A stretch of DNA of 44,493 bases from Caecitellus pseudoparvulus (Eukaryota; Bigyra: Bicosoecida). Positions 27,818 through 38,000 of the stretch are shown here, piece after piece. The notes under the pieces were generated by a model. It was not told the DNA's origin. It saw only the letters and a program-made list of their open reading frames with translations, and ran no database searches. Position 1 is the stretch's first letter. Each line of letters opens with the position of its first letter. A program made the position numbers and the translations under genes. Location: NCBI GenBank assembly GCA_965644315.1, contig CBFFRQ010000161.1:1-44493 (forward strand), written 5' to 3'.

Positions 27818-30800
27818 ATGCGAGCTGCTGAGGCCGCCCTGATCCTGGCCCTGGCGTGTGTGGCCACCACTCAAGCGGTACGAAACGCAATGGCTGAATT
27901 GGCCCCGGACATGCCCTGCCAAGTGCATGCTCTAGGTACTTCCTTTCCCCCTGCTGGGGATGTGCACCTCCTCGCACGCGCAAAAACTAGCCCTGCGTTC
28001 GCTTGACCCTCCCGCGCTCGCGCCGCCCTTGCACAGCGCCCCGGCCCAGAGAATTACGCGTCGTATGCATTGCAGTTCGCGACCGCTCCTGACGTCGACA
28101 TGCCTGCGGCCTTGTTTGCCCGCCGCGGGCACTTGCGCCGGAACAAGTGCAAGGATGTTGACGTCCTCACACCCGCCGTGCTGTTGGAGGCCCACGGCTA
28201 CACGATCCCCACTGGCGCCAAGGACATCAATGGCGGGACATACATCCCCACCCTCCCTGTGCCAGGGCCCATTGCACTGCCTGTTCCCACCACTTCTGTG
28301 GACTGCTCCATGACAGTCACAGGTCTCAACACCGCGGCGACGAACGGGCAGAACGGATACTTGGTGTCCACTCCCTACTCGGGCATGAGCACCTGGACGA
28401 CAGACATGTCCTCTCTGTGCAGGCACCAGTGCACGGTGGACTACCTCGAGGGAGTCCGAACCAGCCTGGTGGCGAACAGGGGGTCGAACGGCGCTGGCTT
28501 GGACCAGGACGAAGCCTGTTCCTTGATGGTACACGCCGAAGCAGCAGGGTTCATCTCGGCTGCCTGCGGGGAGCACGAGGCAGTGTGCCCTGTTCACGTC
28601 TCCCAAGGACTTGAGGCTGCCGCTGGGCAGTCCCTGCCCCTGCTGGAGTGCATCGTGCCCATTGTCCGCATGGCGCTGGATGGCTACCGCACTGCCATGA
28701 CAGCCGACGAACGTAGCAACATCTGCACCGCAGGATGCGCATTGCACCCAGACATTGAAGGAAAGCTACACAAGATTCCTGAGTCCTTCCGAGGTCTCCC
28801 AGCTTGCTTCCGTGAGGTGGAGTTCCTGCGCAGCATCGTCATGGACTGCCGCGCCACAGCGGCGACCTGCACGGGCCTGTACAGCACGGGCAATACGTTG
28901 GTTAACTTTCTGCAGGACTTCCTCATGCACCCCGATGACTTGGCGCACACTCCCACAGCGCAGTCTCAGGCCAGCGCCATTCAGCAGTTCAACGGAGGCG
29001 CTGCGTGCACGCCGACTTGCATCCAAGCCACACAAACTGATTTGCGGGCATTCCAAGCAGGTGGCGACCCATCTGCCCCCCTTGTCACCCAGACGATTGA
29101 CTTTCTCTGCTCGAAGACCATTTCCGGCACCGCCCAGTGTAAAGATCTTCCGGGGTACTTTTTGGAGGCGTTCGGCGTGATGATGACTTCTGTGTCCCTG
29201 GGGGATGCCTCTGGAAGCACAGGTGGAGGAGGCCGGCCTGCCCCGGTCACAGACTGCCACAATGCGCTGGACATCACAAACGTGTTTGTGTACTTGCTGC
29301 ATCAGGTTGCAGCGGCGGCACAGGCAAGCGGCACTTCCAGCCAGCAGCAGTGCACGCAGGATGCGCTCTTCTTCCACAACCGCACCAACGCCGAGTTCGG
29401 GGACCGCGGGCAGACGAGAGGTCCCCTCTTTTGCAGCGATGGGTGCTACACGGACGTTTTCCCACTCTTCGAAGCTGAGATCGATGCAGATGCTGGGATT
29501 GTGGGGGGATGCCGAGACCAAGTCATGCTGCGTTGGGAACGCCTCGTGCAGCGCGTCTGCATTCTGTACACCAACCGCCGCCGTGCCCTGAGCACCGCGC
29601 CCCATCCATGGATTGGCACAACTGCAAACTCCATGTTCGTGACCAATGCTGTCTTGTCTGATAGCGCGATCTGCACTCACTGCGCCATCAAGCAGGCCGC
29701 CTTCGCATCTGCCATGCTCGAGCAGCTCCCCCTCCGAGCGCTGCGCCAGCGCTTGGGGTACGCTAGCCACGCACGTGCTTTCGTGGGAATGTTAAACTCG
29801 ACTGCTCAGTCGCTAGCGGTGTGGGAGGAGTCGGTGTCCCTCGTCGAAGCTGCGAACATGGCTGGCCGAGTTCGCGCACTCGTGGGTGACGCCTGTGCCG
29901 CCAAGCCGGCTGGGGGTTCCTGTGTCGCGCCAGTCACCGCGAACAGTCGCACTGAGGCAGTGTTAAACGTTGACACCGCCACAGCATTGGCTGCTGTGCC
30001 TTCAGTCCCCACCCATGATTGGCTGACGAAGCAGTCAGCAGATACACAAGCTGCTCTGCCTTCCCTGGCCATCGCACTCGCGTGCAGCACGGTGCTGACA
30101 GCTGCAGCGGGCGAGGCCTCCCTACCAAGCACTTGCCCAGCAGCGTGCAGCCAAGCACTCGCACAGTACACTGCCACAGACTGCTGCAGCATGGCACAGG
30201 TCCGGGTAGAGCTGCACGCGGCCCTGTCTGTGGCCAAGACTGCGGCGGCCTTGCCCAACCTGCAGTCCACCCTGCTCGCTGCCCTGTCAGCGCCATTTGT
30301 AAACGAGCCTTCAAACGCCACTCTTCATGCCGTTGCTTCCGCGCTGGGATCTCTCAGCGTCGCAGCAGCTGTGGATGCTCTGGATAACGGGGGCTGCTTC
30401 CCGGCACATGCATCCGCGCAGCCCATCTCTACCGTGTGCCTTGGGAACGGGAAGAAGGTCACCATGAAGCTGCAAATCACAAACCTACACGAAACATACA
30501 TGAGCAATCTTCCCGACTCGGTCAACGCAATCGTCGCCGGGTTCTTCACTGACCTTCACGCCATTACCGGACTCCCCAGCAGTGCATTTGAGAGGACCAC
30601 GACCCCCGCCCCACCCAGTGTTTCCTTCGACTACACTGTCCAAGGCAGCAGTAACAGTGCCACAGACTCAGCGGTGCACACCATTCAGCGAGCGCTGGCC
30701 ATCGCTGACACCCCCGCATTTTCCCAAGCGCACAGTGCGTTTGCGGTCATGAAGGCCATGTTTGATGGGTGGGGTGTGTCCCCTTTCGCAGATCCAGGGC

Positions 30801-32071
30801 AAGGGTACACACTCCTAGACAAGACAATTCTCATTGCACCATCCCCAGCTGTAACTCCACAACCAACAAGCACTCCATCTGCCACAGCCACAGCAAGTGC
30901 CACCCCAATCGGAGGTGGCCAGGGCGGCAGCCAAGGGGGCGGCCAGGGTGGTGGCCAGGGCGGAGGACAGCATGCAGGTGCAAGTGCCACGCCGTCTACC
31001 TCAGCCTCAGTCTCATCCACAGCCACAGCAAGCGCCTCTGCAAGCACCTCTCCTAGCGCCACAGCCTCAGCCTCAGCCACAGCCAGCGCCACGCCTATCG
31101 GTGGCGGCCAAGGTGGCGGCCAGGGTGGTGGTGAAGGTGGCGGACAGTCTGGCGGACAGACTGGCGGCCAGGGTGGTGGTCAAGATGGTGGCCAGCAAGC
31201 AATGGTCAGTGCAACCCCGTCCAACTCAGCCAGCACTACTGCCACACCCAGCGCCACTGCCACACCGTCTGCCTCAGCCAGCACCTCAGCCAGCGCCACA
31301 GCTAGCACCACGCCCAGCGCCTCAGCCACAGCCAGTGCCTCAGCCACTTCTCCCATGGGTGGCGGCCAGAGTGGCGGTCAGAGTGGTGGCCAGGGTGGTG
31401 GCCAGGGTGGCGGGCAGGGTGGCGGGCAGCAGGCCGCTGCGAGTGCCACACCATCTGCGTCAGCCAGCTCCTCAGCCAGCGCCACAGCTAGCACCACGCC
31501 CAGCGCCTCAGCCACAGCCAGTGCCTCAGCTACTTCTCCCATGGGTGGCGGCCAGAGTGGCGGTCAGAGTGGCGGTCAGAGTGGTGGCCAGGGTGGTGGC
31601 CAGGGTGGCGGGCAGCAGGCCGCTGCGAGTGCCACACCATCTGCGTCAGCCAGCTCCTCAGCCAGCGCCACACGCCCGAAGCTGGCAGCGAGTCCTACGC
31701 GAACACCTATCCCTGTCCTCCCTCTGCCCTCTGTTGCTGCGCTCACAAACACAAGCAGCCTGGCAAATGCGACCGATACAGGCGGGCGGGGTCCGGAGGA
31801 GGAGCTGTTGTCTGGAGGTGGGGCAAACAGCGCGGTGGAGGTGTCTGAAGCAGAGCGAAACAACTCGGCCGCTGCAGGGGGTGCGCTAGTAGGGTTCATC
31901 ATCCTGGCTGTCGCATGCGTGGCGGCGTTTAAGTACTACCGGCAGCGCAAGGCTGGGCACGGCGACTCAGCGGGGTCTTACGCGCCGAGCGAAGCGCCTG
32001 CCACAGTCACCCAAGTCGGAAGCGGAGATGAAATCAACATGGACGCCAACCCTATGCGAGAAACAGTGTGA
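27818..32071 (+). CDS. Large type I membrane glycoprotein with Cys-rich ectodomain and Ser/Ala/Thr and Gly-Gln repeats
   Basis: Two exons, 27818-27877 and 28037-32071, give 1364 residues. Exon 1 encodes exactly one 20-residue signal peptide (MRAAEAALILALACVATTQA). I do not recognise the ectodomain (to about residue 930): it is rich in spaced Cys residues, as in extracellular disulphide-bonded folds. Residues about 945-1225 alternate SATASAS-type blocks, likely O-glycosylated, with GGGQGGGQ blocks. A membrane segment (GALVGFIILAVACVAAF, about 1303-1319) precedes a 45-residue cytosolic tail. Inferred role: surface coat, adhesion or flagellar mastigoneme-like protein. Its stop is 60 bp from the stop of the convergent secreted-protein gene. 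Confidence 0.8.
31286..31672 (+). repeat. Coding tandem repeat, period 186 bp (62 residues)
   Basis: ACTTCTCCCATGGGT occurs at 31346 and 31532, and the sequence around it is nearly identical, including the CAGCAGGCCGCTGCGAG junction. The copies differ in the number and order of 9-12 bp GGCCAG-type units. Upstream (30910-31200) are older, more diverged units. Copy number is likely to vary between strains because the period preserves the reading frame. Confidence 0.85.
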
Positions 32072-32131
32072 TGGGGTGTGTTGCATTTCCGTGCCACACC
32101 TCTTGTGCAATGCATGTGAAGTGCACCGCTC

Positions 32132-33251
32132 TCAGGCCAGCTCTGGCCAGGTGGTGGTGGAACCACCACCGCCGCCAGTGGAGTCCCACGTGATCTTGAT
32201 GGTGCTCTCATCCACGACTTGCGCGCGGCAGTCGCAGTGGTCATCAACGAAGGCAGTGGTCCACTTGGGGGACACCTTCTCCCCGTCGAACTTCATGGTG
32301 ATGTCGAAGAACGTCACCTCGTTGTTGGGAGGGTACTGGTCGCACGCCCACTGGCTCTTCTCCATCACCTGCGCCAAGGAAGAGTGCATGCGGCGTGACA
32401 AGGGCCAATGTGCGCGAGGCAGGAGTGTGGGCCGCATGGCATGCGGGCACGCACGATGAAGGCGTGGTCAAAGGTCTTGGGCTTGCCATCGGGTCCGTTC
32501 TGGATCTTGATGTCAAAGGTGACGCTTTGGGTGGTGTTCAAGTCGGAGTGGTACACGTGGTACGTGTTGGTGCTCTCGTCCAGGGTGACGGATCCGTACA
32601 GCACGTCGCCGGCGCTGACGCTGATGGCCTTGGAGTTCTGGTTGTAGGTGGGGCTCCACTGGAAGTACTCTGCGCGCACCGGGCAAAGGGGGTGCCACAC
32701 TTCCACCTGGTAGGTGGCGCATGCACGGAATGCACACACCGTTGTACGCCTGCCACTCGTAGCCTGCGGTGGGTTGGAAGAGAGGGGGCGCGATGAAGAC
32801 TGGGCGGGTGGGCGGAGGGGCTGTGTGTGCACGGACCTGTCCAGGGGTTGACAGGCTGGATGAGGTTCAGGTTGTCGGCAGACTCAATGCCAAACCAGGG
32901 GCTGAAAAAGGCGCCGCCACGGACAGGGTCGTCGGGCACCACCCATGAGGCCTCCATGAAAGTGAGCTTCCTGCGGGTGTGCGAGGTGGGGTGGGGCTGC
33001 AGGAGGGTGGGGGGTTGCTACGACACGGTGCTGCACGCACCCGCCCTTGTTGGGGGCGTACCCTGTGGCGTATGCCATCCAGCCTGCCAGTTGAGGGGGT
33101 GGACGAGGTGTGTTGCGGTGGCAGGGGGCTATGATGGGCGTCTGAGCAGGAGCGCGTGCAGGTGCAGTGCACTTGGGCACGCACCTTGGGCAGGGTCTTG
33201 CGCAGAGGCCATGGCCGCTGTGGCCGCCAGTACAGCAAGGACAGTCAACAT
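32132..33251 (-). CDS. Small secreted protein, six exons
   Basis: Proposed exons on the minus strand: 33185-33251, 33041-33083, 32837-32970, 32740-32763, 32455-32669 and 32132-32368, giving 239 residues. All five introns (70-101 nt) have GT-AG ends and keep frame; exon 4 is only 24 nt. Exon 1 carries a signal peptide (MLTVLAVLAATAAMASA, cut before QDP). The mature part has WVVPDDP, FFSPWFGIE, YEWQAYN, EYFQWSPTYN, SAGDVLYGSVT and TTAFVDDHCDCRA motifs, the style of secreted beta-sandwich proteins that I have seen in protists and bacteria, near concanavalin-like or G1-peptidase folds. I cannot assign an activity. Two Cys near the end may pair. It ends in a Gly-run and WPELA. Confidence 0.78.
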
Positions 33252-33680
33252 GGTGTAAACTGAGAGTGGGGTGAGGAGGATGGGGTTGAAGGGAGCGTTT
33301 GTGCTGAGCGCGGAGTGAGGGAGCCTGCCCCGCGTGCACGCCTGCCACGCCAGGGCCTGCTGGGGACTCACAGCTGGTATGCGCAGGGAAGATGCAGCCC
33401 CGAAGAAAGAGGGCTCCAACGTTCAAGTGGGTGTGTAAGGGTGTGTTTAGGATGGTTTTGTCCGTGCCCGAGTGTCGCGCGGCGAGTTCGGGTTGAGGCC
33501 TTGGCGTGCTCCATTTCACTGTGATGGTCAGAAACCCAGCCTCCGAAAACTACCTGCTGCATCAAGCCAACTGCCCAGTGTCCCCATGCTAGGACCTGTG
33601 CTGTGACCCAAAGGCATCTGCTGGGCCGCGTAGGCTTGGGACTACTCAGCCTTTGCAAAGGACGACGGTGACTTGCCACG
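33252..33680. promoter_or_regulatory. Divergent intergenic region
   Basis: 429 bp between the secreted-protein gene (minus) and the gene at 33681 (plus). No gene-like signal was seen beyond expected promoter and leader. Confidence 0.4.
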
Positions 33681-35063
33681 ATGCAGTGCGCGACAAAAAA
33701 CGCAAGCAAGCTGCAGCGATGCCAAGACAAGCCATGGCAAGATATCCCCACTGCTGAGGGAGCAGGGTTTAACTTGAGGCTGGTGCTGCAAGACGCTCTC
33801 TCCAGCAAGTCGCCTACACGCAGGCTGCGGAACTTGCGTCAAGCCATCTTGAACGCGCCACCAGAAGGCAAGCGTACGCGGCAGCCCTTGGGAGCGACCG
33901 GCGCCGAATCAACCACAGCTAACAGCAAGAAGGGTAAAACATCATCATTTTCCACACCGCAAGATTCAGGTGGCGCTTTGGGTGCGGGAGTCTCGGGTGC
34001 ACAAGAACTGCAAGCACAAGTAGCCACTGGCCTGGCCAAGCTCAGATCGCGCGTGGTTTCGAGAGGACCAGTCAAAGCTCAACCCGGGCACGCCTTCGAA
34101 GACGCACCTGCCCAGCAAGTGGTGGATTCTTTTGACTTTCCCGAACCACCTCCCTGTCCTTCTCATCCGGGTGCGGGGGCCGCAGAGCTACAGGGCGAAG
34201 CGAGACCAGCCTCAGCCGTACAAGCCACACGTGCAGCAAAGCACAGCCTCACACCCCCCTCTGCGGCTGACGTCATGCTGTGTCCTCAGTCCTTTTGGCG
34301 TTCCAAGCAGGGAGGGGCACTGCCTGTCCTGCATGCGGTCGCTCTTGCGGTGCTCGCGTGTGCCGCGCTGGAGCTGGGCATGTCACTCGCTCCCCGCTCG
34401 GCAGGAAGCCTCCCCTTCGCCGTGCCGCTGTTCAGCTTGTCGGTACCACAGGTCATGGCAAAGCAAGCCGTCCATGCTGCCCGTGCCCCGCCGGCGGTCC
34501 CAGTGCTGCAAGTCACTCAGCCAGGCTCGCTGGGTGTGCGTGTGCACGGACCGTTTCTTGACGGCACTGCCCAAGTTTTCCTGGACACGACACAGAGCCC
34601 CGCCCTGCACCCCACGCACACTCAACTTTGCCTAGTCGTGCAAGGGCTGCAAGGCTCGCCTCATGGCCGTGCAGCATATGCCTCGTCCTGCTCCTCACCG
34701 CAGGCTGCGCAGGCGCTGGTGCAGCAGCAACGCGGCATGCCAGGTGCCTGGCAGAGGCGCCACAGTACTTTTTCAGAGTACTTCGCCGCCGCACCCACCG
34801 AGCAACTGTGGCGCGACACAGTGCAGGTGGACTCGGAGTCAGGGTCGTCACTGGGGATGCAGCTGCACTGGCACATGCAAGGGCTGGCGCCAGGGCGGTA
34901 CGCCATCAAAGTCTTTGGCGTGTCCCTGCGTGGTCAAAAGGTGGTGGGAAGCACCCACATCAGCGTGCCTGGTCAGGGCCACGCAGCAGGCTTGGGCATC
35001 CAGCGTGCCTTGCAGACCACGCCGCTCTTCGATGACGGGCAGTGGGACCACTCTGAATTGTGA
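33681..35063 (+). CDS. Unknown single-pass membrane protein
   Basis: 460 residues, single exon, ATG at 33681. I do not recognise it. A basic, low-complexity N-terminal half (about 210 residues) is followed by one strongly hydrophobic segment (ALPVLHAVALAVLACAALEL, about residues 214-233) and a C-terminal domain of about 220 residues with beta-rich character (VLQVTQPGSLGVRVHG, GLAPGRYAIKVFGVSL), which resembles an immunoglobulin-like or fibronectin-like sandwich. No signal peptide is visible, so type II orientation with the sandwich in the lumen is likely. The stop lies 9 bp from the stop of the convergent TTLL gene. Confidence 0.7.
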   Translation: MQCATKNASKLQRCQDKPWQDIPTAEGAGFNLRLVLQDALSSKSPTRRLRNLRQAILNAPPEGKRTRQPLGATGAESTTANSKKGKTSSFSTPQDSGGALGAGVSGAQELQAQVATGLAKLRSRVVSRGPVKAQPGHAFEDAPAQQVVDSFDFPEPPPCPSHPGAGAAELQGEARPASAVQATRAAKHSLTPPSAADVMLCPQSFWRSKQGGALPVLHAVALAVLACAALELGMSLAPRSAGSLPFAVPLFSLSVPQVMAKQAVHAARAPPAVPVLQVTQPGSLGVRVHGPFLDGTAQVFLDTTQSPALHPTHTQLCLVVQGLQGSPHGRAAYASSCSSPQAAQALVQQQRGMPGAWQRRHSTFSEYFAAAPTEQLWRDTVQVDSESGSSLGMQLHWHMQGLAPGRYAIKVFGVSLRGQKVVGSTHISVPGQGHAAGLGIQRALQTTPLFDDGQWDHSEL

Positions 35064-35072
35064 GTGTGGGTG

Positions 35073-38000
35073 TCAGACACCCAGAAAGTACCGCCGGTTG
35101 CTGCGGTTGAACGCTTCGCTGTTGGCTTCTGCCCGCCCCCATGGCCCCAGGAGCAGCGCGGGCAGGCCCAGTGCCGCCACCCCCGTGTGGGCGTTGTGGC
35201 CGCCAAAGCCACTTGAGTCATGAGCGTGCGTGGTGCTTGAGCTGGCGTCGCCAAACGCCGCAACTGACACGCGCCCCCCCATGAGCCGGTCGAAGGCGGC
35301 TTTCGCGGCAGCAGCGCCTGTGGCAGGCTCAGACGGCTCAGGTGCGTCTCGTGGAGAGGGCAGGGATACAAGGCCAGCCTGCGTTCGGCGGTTCCGCGCC
35401 CGCTGTGCCCGGCGCCACTTGTAGTCGGCTGCTATTCGAGTGCGGCGTTCCACCTCCTCCAACGACGCTGTCCCAATGGCAGCGAGGGCATCTGCCCACG
35501 CGTCGCCACTGACAGCCACAGGCAGGTGGCGGGAGGTGCCGGAGATGACCACGACACTGCGCCCTGCTGGGGTGCCGGCGGGTGATCCGCCATCTGTGTG
35601 TTCAGTGGCCGCTGCGGCAGCCAGCTGACTGGCCTGTCGCCGCTCGGAGGGCGGAATGCCCCCCCTCCATGCGGCACCTGGGGGCGCTGTCGACGAGCTG
35701 GGACGGCTGCCCTGCATCTCTTCGCCCTCGCCCACGGCGCCGTCCTCCGCTGCCGCGCTTGGCGAGGGGGGGCGTGACTGGGCTGTCAACAGCTGGCGCA
35801 GGACCCGTTCAAATTCCGCGAGGCGCATGAGGTACGCGCCGTACAGCGCGTTCAACGGCCGGCCCTCCTCAAAGAACTGCCTGTACGTGATGCCGTTGAC
35901 ACGTGCCGTGGGGAACACCCGCGTGTACCCGCCCCGCCGACTGCCTTCGCTGTCCAGCCAGCACAGCAGGCGCCAGTGCTCGTCGGAGAGATCCTGAATG
36001 AGGGCTCGCCGCACCCGTTCGGGCACTTTGTGCGGCTCACTGGCCAGCTGCACGCGTTCCAAGAACACCTGCACAGCCCCATACTCTCCAGCTGCCACTG
36101 CGGTACCGAAGTCCTCAGCAGTCGTGGCGTCCAGGCCGTCAACTGACGCAGGCAGGATGCGGGGGGGGGAGCTGGATGCCGCTTCCTGCAGGGCATGAGC
36201 AGCGGTGCCAGGGAGGGGCAGCGGCGTGGGGAAGGCGGCAGATGGAGCTGGTGGGTGTGCAATGGTGCTGGGCAGGCAGGCTGCGTATTTCGCCGTGAAG
36301 GAGGCAAAGGCGGGTGGGTGTGCTTCCCGCAGCACCGCCCACACCCGGGCCCCGTGAGAGGCCCAAGCGAGCGTGGGCAGCGTGACCTCCAGGGGGAAGT
36401 GCTCCGCGTAAAACGCTCGCAGCCAGCGCATGTGTTCCGCTGTGGAGGGCGGCGGCCCGGGCGCGTCACTTGCAGTGGGTGCGGTGCTGGGCGCCGCCCG
36501 GACTCCCCCGTTCAAGGCAGCGGCCAGGGCCAGCGCCTCCTGGGCATCTCCCCCCACCTCCTCCTCCTCCTCAGGCTCCACCTCCTCCTCCTCCTCTGCG
36601 GGATCCACAGCAGGCCTCTCATGCCCAGACAGGCCATGGCCGGCTGCAGGGGGCCTGTCCCCCCCCCTCCCACGGCGTGTACTGGCAGACCGGGCCAGGG
36701 CGCGTGCGCGCTCGTGGTCACGCAGGAGGCGCCTGCGGGAGTGGGCGGGGCGAGGGGGGGCGTCCACCCCCCCTCCGGCATACGCCGCCAGCGCCGCTGG
36801 CTGCGAGGGGGCTGTGCGTCCCCCTGACCCCCCCTGCGCCCTGCCGCCCACTCCAGACAGAGTCAACTTCGGCACGCCCCGCTGCGCTGTGGGGGAGGAG
36901 GAGGAGGGGGCCGCGGGGAAGATGCAGGGGGGTGTGGGGGGGGCTTCCACGGGCTTGCTGGGGGGGGGCTGGGTTGCTCGGCGTCCGCGTCGTTTGCTGC
37001 GGCCGCGGGTGAAAGGGGGTGTAGGGGGGGTGGCTGTGGGCATGCCCACCAGGTTCAGCGTGTCCGCCAGCACCTGGCTCTTGACTCGCAGGTCCAGGTC
37101 TGAGTCAGTGGCCAGGGAGGGCGAGAAGTTCACCTCCAGCAGCCACGGGTTCAGCTCTGCGTCCATCATGACGTCGAAGCCGAAGAGCTGGAAGCAGTTC
37201 GTGGCTGGGCAGGGCACGAACATGTTCACGGCAGCGGTGACGTTGCCTTCGATGGACAGGAGCGTTTTCACGATGAGCTCCTCCACACGACCCCACATCG
37301 CGTCCACGTCCACGCCGTCCCGCAGCAGCCGCGCTAGCAGCGCAGACAGCGTCCACTTGTGCCCCGCGCCCTCTGCGCCGTCCCCTGCCTGGTACTTGGA
37401 CGAGGCTTTGTTCAGTGAGTAGTTTGTCAGGTGCACGAACTTGTTCTGGTACTGGGCGGGGTCGGGCGTGTACCGCTCCGTCGCGAAACGCGCCAGGCCT
37501 TCCTTGTGAATGTACACCTTGAGCGGGCAGAATGACGTCACTGCCGCGTACACGCGCAGGTCGTACTTGAAACCGTCCACGAGGGCCGGCTCGTCGATGT
37601 AACGGCTCACGATGCAGTTGTCTTCGACGCCTCCCTGCAGCCCCTCTGCGGCAGCCGCCGCCACCGCCCTGGCCACCCCCTCCCCCAGAAGGGGTGTTGA
37701 AGCCGTGCCAGGGCTGCCAGGGGGCATGCCAGGAGCAGAGGGCAGTGCCTGGTGCGCTGGGGTGCGTTTCATGCCGCGGCGGTTGGCAGCCGTGAAGAAC
37801 TCGGGCCCGCCCATGGTGGCAGTGGACACGCGGTAGCCGCTGTTGCTGGCGCGCGCCGTGTTCACGACCTCAGATAGCGACCCCGTGCCCGACTGGGCGG
37901 GGTCCTCCCCAGCACTGCGCGCTGCCGCCGCGGCAGCCTGGGCTGCGGCCAGGGCCAGGGGGGATACGGCCGGGCGACGGGCGTCGAGGGGGGGGGTCGG

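Noticed and set aside
27035-28006. A 323-codon plus frame before the membrane glycoprotein
   Set aside because: No ATG at its start and low-complexity content. Its end overlaps the signal-peptide exon only because that exon happens to share the frame; the in-frame ATG at 27818 with a splice to 28037 explains the coding signal better.
30897-31889. Gln/Pro/Arg-rich frame in another register of the repeat
   Set aside because: A frame-shifted reading of the Gly-Gln and Ser-Ala repeats in the membrane glycoprotein.
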